Shown piece after piece: positions 14,620 through 23,048 of a DNA stretch of 34,983 nucleotides (positions within the stretch are counted from its first letter, which is position 1; every line of letters starts with the position of its first letter). Source of the stretch: JBHHYU01 sp046757725 (GTDB lineage Bacteria; Desulfobacterota; Binatia; UBA9968); NCBI GenBank assembly GCA_046757725.1, contig JBHHYU010000022.1, positions 1 to 34,983 of the forward strand, in the 5' to 3' direction. Under the pieces are notes generated by a model. It made no database searches, was not told the origin of the DNA, and saw nothing but the letters and a program-made list of their open reading frames with translations. The position numbers and the translations under genes are program-made.

Positions 14620-16023
14620 TTAGATGATCGCGGTGAGAGCGTGGTCAAGGCGGAAAAGCGTGCGCTCTCTGCCAAGTACGTCCATGACCTCGAAAATTCC
14701 AGGACTTGCAGTCCCGCCGGTAAGTGCCACTCGCACCGGCTGAGCGATCTTGCCCAGGCCGAGGTGATGTTCCTGCATGACTTCCTCAAATGCGCCATGG
14801 ATCGTACCGGATTCCCAATGCTGAATTTGTGCCAGCCGTTCCTTTAGCCCGGAAAGCACAGGCCGAATCTTTGGAGTGAGAAACTTGGCTTGGGCCTTGG
14901 GGTCAATGGAGATCTCACTATTCAGATAGAAATGCGCTGATTCCACCAGTCCGACCAACGTTTTGGCCCGGGGTTGCAGCGTTGCAACCATTTTTTCTAG
15001 CCATGCGGACTCGCTGTTTAAAGTATAACCTTTTTGCAAAATAAACGGTTCGACCTCTTGAGCAAGGCGAGGCAGAGGCCGTTCTTTGATATAGTGAGAA
15101 TTCAGCCACAAGAGCTTGTCTGCATTGAAAATGCCGGCAGATTTTCCCACGTCTTTGAGATGAAACCGAGTGATCAATTCCTCCTGGGTAAAAATCTCCT
15201 GGTCTCCTGATGACCACCCCAAACGGACCAGAAAATTTACCAACGCTTCCGGGAGATACCCTGATTCCCGGTAGGCACGAACCGACGTGACGCCATGGCG
15301 TTTGCTCAGGGGAGTATGATCAGGGCCAAAGATGAGGGGGAGGTGGGCAAAGACCGGTAAGGGTGTATCCAGTGACTGGAAAAGGAGTACCTGGCGGGGG
15401 GTGTTGGCAAGGTGGTCGTCACCACGGACAATGTGAGTGATTTCCATGGTAGCGTCATCCACCACTGAGCAGAAATTATAGGTCGGCATTCCGTCCGAAC
15501 GGAGAATGATCAGGTCGTCAAGCTCCTGGTTTTGGAACAATACGTTGCCCTTAATCAGATCCGTAACGACTGTCTCACCTTCTAGGGGTGCTTTAAAGCG
15601 AACCGTAAAGGGCTTGTTGCTATTGGCCGGCGGTGGAAGAGACCTACAGGTCCGATCGTAAATGGGTTTACGCCCGGCAGCTAGAGCTGCCTTCCGCTTG
15701 CTCTCAAGTTCCCCCGAGGTACAATAACACCGGTAAGCCTTGTCTGTGCGAAGCAGCTCCTCGATTTTTTCACGGTAAAGATCGAGGTTGTCGCTCTGGT
15801 AATAGGGTCCCTGATCCCAGGTAAGATGGAGCCATTGAAGAGAATCAAAAATATCGTTAAGAAACTCTGAGCTGAATCGCCGGCGGTCGGTGTCGTCGAT
15901 CCGCAGAATAAAACGACCTCCCTGCTGGTGGGCGAAGAGAAATGCGAAAAGGGCAGTCCTTGCATTGCCGATATGGAGAAAGCCGGTGGGACTTGGAGCG
16001 AAGCGGGTGCAAACGGTTGCCAT
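14620..16023 (-). CDS. gltX: Glutamyl-tRNA synthetase
   Basis: A 467-aa class I synthetase that charges tRNA-Glu. The HIGH-type motif is HIGN (residues 17-20) within FAPSPTGFLHIGNARTAL, and the KMSKS equivalent is LSKRHG (239-244). A zinc site is suggested by C99, C101 and C126 (CYC and TCR). The C-terminal helical region is the anticodon-binding domain; length is normal for bacterial GltX. Whether it is discriminating or also charges tRNA-Gln cannot be read by eye, but the nearby glnS makes a discriminating enzyme plausible. No clear ribosome-binding site precedes the ATG. The next genes on the strand are tRNA-Gln and tRNA-Glu. Confidence 0.95.
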   Translation of the reverse strand: MATVCTRFAPSPTGFLHIGNARTALFAFLFAHQQGGRFILRIDDTDRRRFSSEFLNDIFDSLQWLHLTWDQGPYYQSDNLDLYREKIEELLRTDKAYRCYCTSGELESKRKAALAAGRKPIYDRTCRSLPPPANSNKPFTVRFKAPLEGETVVTDLIKGNVLFQNQELDDLIILRSDGMPTYNFCSVVDDATMEITHIVRGDDHLANTPRQVLLFQSLDTPLPVFAHLPLIFGPDHTPLSKRHGVTSVRAYRESGYLPEALVNFLVRLGWSSGDQEIFTQEELITRFHLKDVGKSAGIFNADKLLWLNSHYIKERPLPRLAQEVEPFILQKGYTLNSESAWLEKMVATLQPRAKTLVGLVESAHFYLNSEISIDPKAQAKFLTPKIRPVLSGLKERLAQIQHWESGTIHGAFEEVMQEHHLGLGKIAQPVRVALTGGTASPGIFEVMDVLGRERTLFRLDHALTAII

Positions 16024-16220
16024 TTTTTTCTAAGCTAAAGGAATTCAAGGAAGCAGTCAACGATGATCCATCTCTTTCTCATATGTAGTGAACGAGTACA
16101 GCCCGGAGGCAAAAAGCGCTGGATATGTTAAACTGTGGCAAAGCTAAGATCCCATGCCGGCAGGAACTCCCCGGCAAGATGTGATGAAAGGACAGTGACG
16201 AACACGACACTCAACTCATC

Positions 16221-17924
16221 ATGGAACTGAGCAAAAAAGAATCTTTCCCCTCCAACTTTATCCGCAACCTCATTCTGGAGGATCTGAAAGCAAACAAAAA
16301 CGAGGGCCGAGTCCTTACCCGATTTCCGCCGGAACCGAACGGCTATCTGCACATTGGTCATGCCAAATCCATATGCCTGAATTTCGGTCTTGCTGCCGAG
16401 TTTGGAGGCAGTTGCAACTTGCGGTTCGATGATACGAATCCGAGCAAAGAGGGCGTGGAATATGTGGAATCCATCAAATCGGCTGTTCGATGGCTCGGAT
16501 TCGAATGGGGTAATCGGGAATTCTATGCATCGGACTACTTTGCCAAACTTTATCAATATGCCGTCCAGTTGATCAAAGCCGGCAGAGCGTATGTTTGTGA
16601 CCTGAATGCAGAGCAAGTCCGAGAATATCGCGGCACCCTGACTGAGCCAGGGAGGAACAGCCCATATCGGGCCCGCTCGGTCGAGGAGAACCTGGACCTG
16701 TTCGAACGCATGCGGGCGGGCGAATTTCCTGACGGTTCCCATACGCTGCGCGCAAAGATCGACATGGCATCGCCCAACTTGAATATGCGAGATCCGGTGA
16801 TGGTACGGATTCTACGAGCAACCCATCACCGAACAAAGGATAAGTGGTGTATCTATCCGACGTACGATTTCGCCCACGGCCAATCGGATTCCATTGAAGG
16901 GATCACCCATTCAATCTGTACGCTGGAGTTCGAAGACCACCGTCCTTTGTACGATTGGTTCCTAGAGCAATTGAATATCCACCATCCAAGGCAGATTGAG
17001 TTTGCACGCCTTAAACTCAGTTACACTGTATTGAGCAAACGGAAGCTGGTGGCGTTGGTAAAACAAGGGGATGTTACTGGATGGGATGATCCCCGTATGC
17101 CGACTCTAGCAGGATTGAGACGCCGGGGATATACACCGGAGTCCATTCGAAGGTTTTGTGAGCGTATCGGTGTGGCCAAGAAGAACAGTACGGTCGATAT
17201 GGCATTGTTGGAACATTGTATTCGAGAAGATTTGAATCAACACGCTCCACGAGTCATGGGGGTGTTGCGTCCGCTTCGGGTGGTTCTCGATAATTATCCG
17301 GAGAACCAGGTGGATGAACTGGAGGCCGTGAACAATCCGGAAGATCCCACGATGGGCACACGAAGGATCCCGTTTTCACGCGTGCTCTACATCGAACGTG
17401 AGGATTTCCGTGAGGACCCGCCGAGAAAGTTTTTCCGTCTGGCCCCCGGACACGAAGTGCGACTACGCTACGCTTATATTATCAAGTGTGTTGATGTAGT
17501 GAAAGATGCCGGGACGGGCGAAGTGACCGAGCTGCGGTGCACTTTTGATCCCGATACCAAAAGCGGCTCCTCACAGAGTGGACGCAAGGTGAAGGGAACA
17601 ATCCACTGGGTTTCGGCTGCCCACTCCCTGGGGGCTGAAGCACGCCTGTACAATCAACTCTTCGCGAAATCGGACCCCGATGAAGTCGAAGAGGGTGCCG
17701 ACTGGAAGAGTAATATAAATCCAAATTCGCTGGAGACTTTGACGTCGTGCCGTGTCGAGCCCAGCCTGGCCGGTGCAGCGCCAGGAAGCCGTTTCCAGTT
17801 CGAGAGAGAGGGCTATTTCTGCGTTGATGCGGTTGATTCCAGTGATCGGAGACTAGTATTCAATCGGATCGTGCCGTTGCGGGATACGTGGGCTAAGATC
17901 GAGAAGGCACAGAAAAGGGCATAA
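16221..17924 (+). CDS. glnS: Glutaminyl-tRNA synthetase
   Basis: A 567-aa class I synthetase for direct Gln-tRNA formation, close in length to the E. coli enzyme. The N-terminus reads NFIRNLILEDL, then TRFPPEPNGYLHIGHAKSIC with HIGH at 44-47. GlnRS-specific blocks follow (LRFDDTNPSKEGVEYVES, YPTYDFAHGQSDSIEGITHS), and the KMSKS variant LSKRKL lies near residue 271. The C-terminal two-barrel anticodon domain is complete (VKGTIHWVSAAHS, FEREGYFCVD). No in-frame upstream start was found; the ribosome-binding site is weak. It is divergent from gltX across 197 bp. GlnRS is patchily distributed in bacteria and was acquired from eukaryotes. Confidence 0.96.
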   Translation: MELSKKESFPSNFIRNLILEDLKANKNEGRVLTRFPPEPNGYLHIGHAKSICLNFGLAAEFGGSCNLRFDDTNPSKEGVEYVESIKSAVRWLGFEWGNREFYASDYFAKLYQYAVQLIKAGRAYVCDLNAEQVREYRGTLTEPGRNSPYRARSVEENLDLFERMRAGEFPDGSHTLRAKIDMASPNLNMRDPVMVRILRATHHRTKDKWCIYPTYDFAHGQSDSIEGITHSICTLEFEDHRPLYDWFLEQLNIHHPRQIEFARLKLSYTVLSKRKLVALVKQGDVTGWDDPRMPTLAGLRRRGYTPESIRRFCERIGVAKKNSTVDMALLEHCIREDLNQHAPRVMGVLRPLRVVLDNYPENQVDELEAVNNPEDPTMGTRRIPFSRVLYIEREDFREDPPRKFFRLAPGHEVRLRYAYIIKCVDVVKDAGTGEVTELRCTFDPDTKSGSSQSGRKVKGTIHWVSAAHSLGAEARLYNQLFAKSDPDEVEEGADWKSNINPNSLETLTSCRVEPSLAGAAPGSRFQFEREGYFCVDAVDSSDRRLVFNRIVPLRDTWAKIEKAQKRA

Positions 17925-17988
17925 GACACTTGCAAAGGCTGGGTGTAGGAAAAAGCCGGCATGGCTACCGTAGATGAGTTTCTTCCAA

Positions 17989-19272
17989 CTAAAACTGATA
18001 ACCTACGGTAAAGGAAATAAAATTATTGAATGTTTCGTACTTGTCCTTTCCTGGAGCACCCAAAAATGGAACTCCAGTAGCAGGTATCCCCTCCAGTTCT
18101 ACGTTCGATACCCTTCTTGTCTTGTAGAACACTGCCATGTACCCCAGATCAAACTTTAAACTGCGCCATTTGTAACCTAACCCTGTGTTTAACGTTAGGA
18201 GATCGGCACCGGGGATGGCCGGGTTCAGTGTCCTGTTCGGTATAGGCGATTCTTCCACGGTAATCCCTCCCCGAAACTCTAAGTTCTTGTTTAGTCGATA
18301 GAAGCTCCCAAGCCTCAAGGTCGAGGTGTTATTCCAATCTTCGGCAAAATTAAATCCGGGCACGAGCAGAGGGCCTTGAACGATTACCGGAGAAAAACTC
18401 GCTTTGAAGCGGTTGAACTGACTCCACCGTGTGAACTCGTAGACAAACTCGACTCCCCAGGACCGGGTAGGCTGCACGAAAAGGCCCACATCAATCACGG
18501 GGGGCAATGGAATAGGCCTGACGTTGGCTTTGCTGGTGGCAAGTCCAAGCGCGTTAAACTTGACATTGGCTGTATCAAACTTTAGGTCGGCGCGGCCTCG
18601 ATAACTCACCCCGATCTTTACTTTTTCGTGAGGTTTCAAGAGGAGGCCCAGGTTGAAGGCATAGGCGTTGGCTGTATCAGTCAACCGGACCTTTCCTTCA
18701 AATCCGCACCCACCAGGCGCACTCACAAAGCAAAGGGACCGGGATAATACGGCAGAGGAATGAATAAAACTGAACCCGCCGCCCACGGAAAAATACTTGG
18801 AAGGGTGCCATGAAACCGCAGGTGTCACATAAAGAGTCTTAAGCTCAGTTCTCTTAGCGGCGAATCTGGTGAAATCACTGTCATCGTAGGTGGTGGCGAG
18901 GCCAAAAGGGACATAGCTGCCAATCCCAAGAGTGAAGTCGGTTCCAGGGACGTGAAAGTTGCCAAAAATGGTAGGGATGAAATTGTCTTCGTGTTTATTG
19001 CGGGCTTTTCGACCTCTATTTTTCACGCTGTTTATTACATTGATGTAGCTGCCATTGATCAAGAGGTTGTTCCCTTCCACCTCGCTTAAAGCTGCCGGGT
19101 TGTAGTAGACGGCGGATGGGTCATTCACGCCGGCCGTCATGGCATTGGATAAGCCAAGGGCCCTGGCGGTCTGGTGAGGGATCGCGTATCCGCCGGCAAG
19201 GGCGTTTCCCGTCGCCATGACCACCAAGGACACGAGTAAAACAGCTGTTTTTATAAGGAAAAATTTTGCCAT
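17989..19272 (-). CDS. FadL/OMPP1/TodX-family outer-membrane transport protein
   Basis: A 427-aa beta-barrel channel for hydrophobic compounds such as fatty acids or hydrocarbons. The signal peptide is AKFFLIKTAVLLVSLVVM...ALA, and the mature N-terminus GGYAIPHQTARALGLSNAM is the FadL hatch-type start, followed by the NPA motif in DPSAVYYNPAALSEVEG. Alternating beta strands run to a C-terminal Phe (FTVGYQF), the outer-membrane assembly signal. The frame extends 25 codons further upstream, but the ATG at 19272 has GAGAGG before it and begins the signal peptide, so I use it. It is divergent from the HTH/ketosynthase/kinase operon, which suggests a link between lipid uptake and signalling. Confidence 0.92.
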   Translation of the reverse strand: MAKFFLIKTAVLLVSLVVMATGNALAGGYAIPHQTARALGLSNAMTAGVNDPSAVYYNPAALSEVEGNNLLINGSYINVINSVKNRGRKARNKHEDNFIPTIFGNFHVPGTDFTLGIGSYVPFGLATTYDDSDFTRFAAKRTELKTLYVTPAVSWHPSKYFSVGGGFSFIHSSAVLSRSLCFVSAPGGCGFEGKVRLTDTANAYAFNLGLLLKPHEKVKIGVSYRGRADLKFDTANVKFNALGLATSKANVRPIPLPPVIDVGLFVQPTRSWGVEFVYEFTRWSQFNRFKASFSPVIVQGPLLVPGFNFAEDWNNTSTLRLGSFYRLNKNLEFRGGITVEESPIPNRTLNPAIPGADLLTLNTGLGYKWRSLKFDLGYMAVFYKTRRVSNVELEGIPATGVPFLGAPGKDKYETFNNFISFTVGYQF

Positions 19273-19290
19273 TGACAGCCTCTCGAACTC

Positions 19291-19319
19291 TTGACTACTA
19301 TATTCATCTATTATATATA
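19291..19319 (+). promoter_or_regulatory. Sigma70-type promoter of the signalling operon
   Basis: TTGACT (19291-19296), a 17-bp spacer and TATATA (19314-19319) lie 41 bp before the HTH gene. On the opposite strand the same AT-rich core contains TATAAT (complement of 19310-19315) that could serve fadL but has no good -35, so the two promoters would overlap back to back. Confidence 0.6.
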
Positions 19320-19360
19320 GCTGCCAAAAGTCATAGAATATTGTCATAAAGGAGAGTAGA

Positions 19361-19555
19361 ATGCAAGAAGTTCTATTAACGGCGGATCAGGTTGCCCGTT
19401 ATCTGAAAGTGGACAGGTTTACAATTTACCGTTTCGTGGCACAGAAAAAGCTTCCGGCATTCAAGGTGGGCAATCAATGGCGGTTTAAGAAGCGGATGAT
19501 TGAAGCTTGGTTAAGCACGAACTCGAATATCCCTTCAAATGGGGAGCCTCGATGA
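19361..19555 (+). CDS. Excisionase-family helix-turn-helix DNA-binding protein
   Basis: A 64-aa protein consisting of one winged MerR/Xis-type HTH (HTH_17): LLTADQVARYLKVDRFTIYR (residues 5-24), VAQKKLPAFKVGNQWRFKK, then a short acidic-free tail. Despite the name, such proteins often act as small transcription factors rather than recombination factors. No integrase is nearby. AAGGAG lies before the ATG. It heads the operon with the ketosynthase 56 bp downstream, and the divergent fadL shares the promoter region, so local control is likely. Confidence 0.88.
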   Translation: MQEVLLTADQVARYLKVDRFTIYRFVAQKKLPAFKVGNQWRFKKRMIEAWLSTNSNIPSNGEPR

Positions 19556-19611
19556 CTCGTCGACCTCTTTACGCGCGATGGCCTGAACTGCAGAGAGAGG
19601 GAATGTAGATC

Positions 19612-20877
19612 ATGACAGCCACAAATGGATCAAAGGGACGGCGAGTGGTCATTACTGGACTAGGGGTGGTCTCAGCTATCGGTATTGGTAAGGAAGCCTA
19701 CTGGGAGTCTTTACGTTCAGCAAGATCAGGAATCAAGAAGATCACGAGTTTTGACGTGTCTTCCTACCCATGCCAGATCGGGGGGGAGATTAGCGGTTTT
19801 GATCCGGTGGATTTCATGCCCTCCCAGTTGGCCAGAAGGATCGACAGATTTGCCCAGTTCGGGCTCGCGGCATCCACACTGGCTATAAAAGATGCAAGGC
19901 TGGAAATAAACGAAGAGAATTCCAGAGATATTAGCATTATGCTAGGAACCTCTATCGGGACACTATGTTATGCTGAGCGGCAGATTGCTCTGTTTTATGA
20001 AAAAGGTCTAAAGAGAATCAATCCCTTTTTCGCTACGTCGGTGATACCGAGTAGTGCGACTACCCAGATTATGCTTAATCTAAAGATCAAGGGACCATGT
20101 CAGACGATTACCACCGCATGCGCCTCCGCAACCTGGTCTATCGGTGAAGCTTTTCATAGTATAAAAAATGGCAAAAGTGACATAATTCTGGCCGGTGGTT
20201 CTGAAGCACCGTTAACGCCCTTAGTGCTTTCAACCCTGGGTTCCATTGAGTTGCTATCGGCGGAAAACGGTTCCCCGCAAACATCCTACCGGCCGTTTAG
20301 CAAGGAAGCCGCCGGTTTTGCATTAGGCGAAGGCTCAGGAATCCTCGTCCTAGAAGAGCTTGAACATGCGCTAAAACGCCATGCCGATGTTTATGCCGAG
20401 GTCATTGGCTTTGGCAGCTCGGCAGATGCTTATCACGTGATGTTGTTTGAGCCCGCCCTTGATCAGCCGGTATTAGCCATACGGTCGGCTATGGAAGAGG
20501 CTCACATAGAGCCCGAAGAAATTGGTTACATTAACCCGCACGGAATAGCCGTCCTGGAAAATGATCGCTGCGAGACGGCCATCTTTAAAAAAGCGCTGGG
20601 TGATGCTGCGTATGCAGTTCCGATCAGTGCTACAAAGCCCCTCACTGGACATTCCCTGGGTGCAGGTGGGGCAATGGAACTCATTGCGTGCTGTCTGATG
20701 ATGCAGCGAGGATACCTCCATCCGACCATTAATTTTCAAGAACCGGATCCCTTGTGCGACCTCAATTACTTACCGAACGAAGGGCGCTGCCAGAAGGTCG
20801 ATACCATGCTCTCTGTGTCGTTCGGTTTTGGGGGGTATAATGCTGCCTGCATTATCCGGAAATGTACGGCTGCCTGA
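19612..20877 (+). CDS. Beta-ketoacyl-ACP synthase II-like protein (KAS/FabF family)
   Basis: A 421-aa thiolase-fold condensing enzyme. The N-terminus RRVVITGLGVVSAIGIGKEAY is canonical. The catalytic triad is complete: C170 in TTACASA, H310 in NPHG and H347 in TGHSLGAGG, with K342; the spacings (140 and 37 residues) equal those of E. coli FabF. It should therefore extend an acyl chain by decarboxylative condensation. It is not in a fatty-acid (fab) operon and no acyl carrier protein is adjacent; its stop is 17 bp before a sensor kinase gene. It may make a special lipid or an acyl-type signal; that role is inference. Confidence 0.92.
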   Translation: MTATNGSKGRRVVITGLGVVSAIGIGKEAYWESLRSARSGIKKITSFDVSSYPCQIGGEISGFDPVDFMPSQLARRIDRFAQFGLAASTLAIKDARLEINEENSRDISIMLGTSIGTLCYAERQIALFYEKGLKRINPFFATSVIPSSATTQIMLNLKIKGPCQTITTACASATWSIGEAFHSIKNGKSDIILAGGSEAPLTPLVLSTLGSIELLSAENGSPQTSYRPFSKEAAGFALGEGSGILVLEELEHALKRHADVYAEVIGFGSSADAYHVMLFEPALDQPVLAIRSAMEEAHIEPEEIGYINPHGIAVLENDRCETAIFKKALGDAAYAVPISATKPLTGHSLGAGGAMELIACCLMMQRGYLHPTINFQEPDPLCDLNYLPNEGRCQKVDTMLSVSFGFGGYNAACIIRKCTAA

Positions 20878-20894
20878 GCTATAAATCTTAGGCC

Positions 20895-23048
20895 ATGAAT
20901 CCCTACGCGATCCCGCCCCTTATTACGGTTTTACTTTCCTTGTCTCTCGGCATCTTCGTCTTCGCACAGAGTAAACGGTCCCGTGTAAACCAAACTTTTG
21001 CCCTCTGGTGTTTTCTAACCGCTTACTGGCAGGCATGTTGGGTATTTCTTTTTAACACCGATGATGTTCGGATTGCCGACACCCTAGCTCGCCTGGGATA
21101 TTCCGGGATCATATTTATCCCAATCGTTTTTTTTCACTTTGTGTTTGAATTTGTTAACAACGTGCGTCAGCGATGGTTAGTTTATCTGTGCTACATCCTC
21201 GGTGGCATTTTCTTGGTCAGCGTATGGAACAGTAACCAATACGTGAAGGGGATCTACCGTTATTATTGGGGTTTCTATCCCCGGGTCGGCTCATTGCATC
21301 TCCTTTATTTTGGGCTCCTTTGCTTGATGCTTTTCACCGGCCTATATCTTCTAACCCGCTATAGGCGGAAAGTTGCCGGCAAACCGATTCGAATCAACCA
21401 GGCTAATTATATATTTGGCTCTACGGTCATTTATTCACTTGCATCCATAGACTTCCTTGCCAACTATGGGCATGAATTCTATCCCGTGGGTTTGGTTTTT
21501 ACTAACGTCCATGCAGGTATTATCGCCTACGCTATCGTTCAGTACCGGCTCCTGGACATAAATGTTGTCCTAAAACAAAGCCTCATCTACACTCTAGTTC
21601 TATTATCACTTTTGATCCCTTGTTATCTTCTTGTCATGTGGGGACAGAGTATCGCCTTTGGAAATATCAATTACTATTTCTCAATAACGACTCTGATGCT
21701 TTTTTTTATCGTTGGCTTCCTGTTTCCAAAGTTCCGGTTCAAGACTGAGGAAGCCCTGGAACGCGCTCTGTTTAAGAGACGGTACGATTATCGGCAGACC
21801 CTGCTCCGTTCGAGCAAAGACATGGTCTCAATAGTGGATCTTGAGAGCATATCGGATAACCTTGTTCACACGGTTGGAAAGGCCCTGGGAATTGAAAAGG
21901 TCACTCTATTTCATGCCGATGAGTCAAAAGGAATCTTTGATCTCAAGGCTAGCATCGGTTTCAATGGGACCCTGTTCAAAGACCGTGTGCTCCTGCAGGA
22001 TGATCCCTTCGTTCAGAGACTTACAAAAAGACCGGAAGTCCTTGTGAGGGAAGAAATGATCATTGCCCGGAACGGGGGGGATGGAAGTTTGATTGCAGAA
22101 AGAATGGGTCAGATAGAGGCTGAGGTTGCGGTGCCTCTAAGATCTAAAGAAAAACTTGTCGGGATATTAAACTTGGGGCACAAGGAAGGTAAGGAGATGT
22201 ATTCTCCCGAGGATCTGGAGGTCCTCTCTACGTTGGCAAACCAGGCAGCCATTGCCGTAGATAACGCAGGCCTTTATGAAAATCTCAAGCAATCGCAGAA
22301 TATTATCCGCCGAGCCGACCGTCTCTCTTCCCTCGGCATGTTGACTGCTGGGCTGGCCCACGAGATCCGGAATCCTCTGGTGGCGATTCGAACTTTTACC
22401 CAACTTCTTCCTGAGCGCTATGCGGATGTCGAATTCCGTGAGAATTTTCAAGCAGTCGCCCTAAAGGAAGTGGATCGCATCTGCGCCATGGTCAATGATC
22501 TGCTCAGCTTCGCGCGGCCGTCCCCCCCCAATATCGCAGCTCAAAACGTTAACGAAATTGTGGATAGCATAGCGAGAATCCTGGAAACTGAGGCTAAGGA
22601 GAAAGACGTTAGGATTGAGCTCCGGTTGGAGTCCGACCTCCCGAGTATAGCGATTGACAAGGAACAGATAAAACAGGTATTAATGAATTTTGTGCTAAAC
22701 GCCATTCAGGCCATTGACAAAGGTGGGGCCGTGGCGCTTAGCACTAGGCTATTTGCCAAGGAGAGGTCCAAACGGTTTGTCCAGATTGGCGTTCAAGATA
22801 ACGGTGTGGGGGTTGCCGAAAAGGATCTAGAAAACATTTTTAACCCCTTTTTCACCACAAAGAAGGAGGGGAATGGCCTTGGGCTTTCCATATCCCATCA
22901 GATCGTGCAGGAGCACGGCGGGTATATCGTAGTAGAAAGTAAACTTGGCGAAGGGTCAACATTTTTCATCAATCTCCCGGTTGGCTCATTAAACCATAAG
23001 AGGCCGAAGGCTCGGTCTCAAGTTTATGAAAAGGATCCTGGTCGTTGA
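20895..23048 (+). CDS. Membrane sensor histidine kinase (7TM-GAF-HisKA-HATPase)
   Basis: A 717-aa sensor kinase. Residues 1-270 hold about seven to eight hydrophobic segments of the HisKA_7TM type (LLDINVVLKQSLIYTLVLLS is a family hallmark). About 300-450 is a GAF-like domain (LEVLSTLANQAAIAVDNAGLYENL). The dimerisation domain has LAHEIRNPL with phospho-acceptor H489. The catalytic domain has an N-box (FVLNAIQAI), G1 (DNGVG), F-box (FNPFFTTK) and G2 (GNGLGLS), all intact. It resembles PrsK-type kinases in layout. It overlaps the next gene by 23 bp. Its likely partner is the NtrC-type regulator two genes downstream; the ligand may be a hydrophobic or lipid signal. Confidence 0.93.
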   Translation: MNPYAIPPLITVLLSLSLGIFVFAQSKRSRVNQTFALWCFLTAYWQACWVFLFNTDDVRIADTLARLGYSGIIFIPIVFFHFVFEFVNNVRQRWLVYLCYILGGIFLVSVWNSNQYVKGIYRYYWGFYPRVGSLHLLYFGLLCLMLFTGLYLLTRYRRKVAGKPIRINQANYIFGSTVIYSLASIDFLANYGHEFYPVGLVFTNVHAGIIAYAIVQYRLLDINVVLKQSLIYTLVLLSLLIPCYLLVMWGQSIAFGNINYYFSITTLMLFFIVGFLFPKFRFKTEEALERALFKRRYDYRQTLLRSSKDMVSIVDLESISDNLVHTVGKALGIEKVTLFHADESKGIFDLKASIGFNGTLFKDRVLLQDDPFVQRLTKRPEVLVREEMIIARNGGDGSLIAERMGQIEAEVAVPLRSKEKLVGILNLGHKEGKEMYSPEDLEVLSTLANQAAIAVDNAGLYENLKQSQNIIRRADRLSSLGMLTAGLAHEIRNPLVAIRTFTQLLPERYADVEFRENFQAVALKEVDRICAMVNDLLSFARPSPPNIAAQNVNEIVDSIARILETEAKEKDVRIELRLESDLPSIAIDKEQIKQVLMNFVLNAIQAIDKGGAVALSTRLFAKERSKRFVQIGVQDNGVGVAEKDLENIFNPFFTTKKEGNGLGLSISHQIVQEHGGYIVVESKLGEGSTFFINLPVGSLNHKRPKARSQVYEKDPGR

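Noticed and set aside
16128..16742. 204-aa minus-strand frame antisense to glnS
   Set aside because: It lies opposite the conserved GlnRS catalytic domain and its translation has no recognisable features.
19361..19555. Excisionase gene as a sign of a prophage or integrative element
   Set aside because: The HTH family is widely used in ordinary regulators, and no integrase, phage gene or att repeat was found around it.
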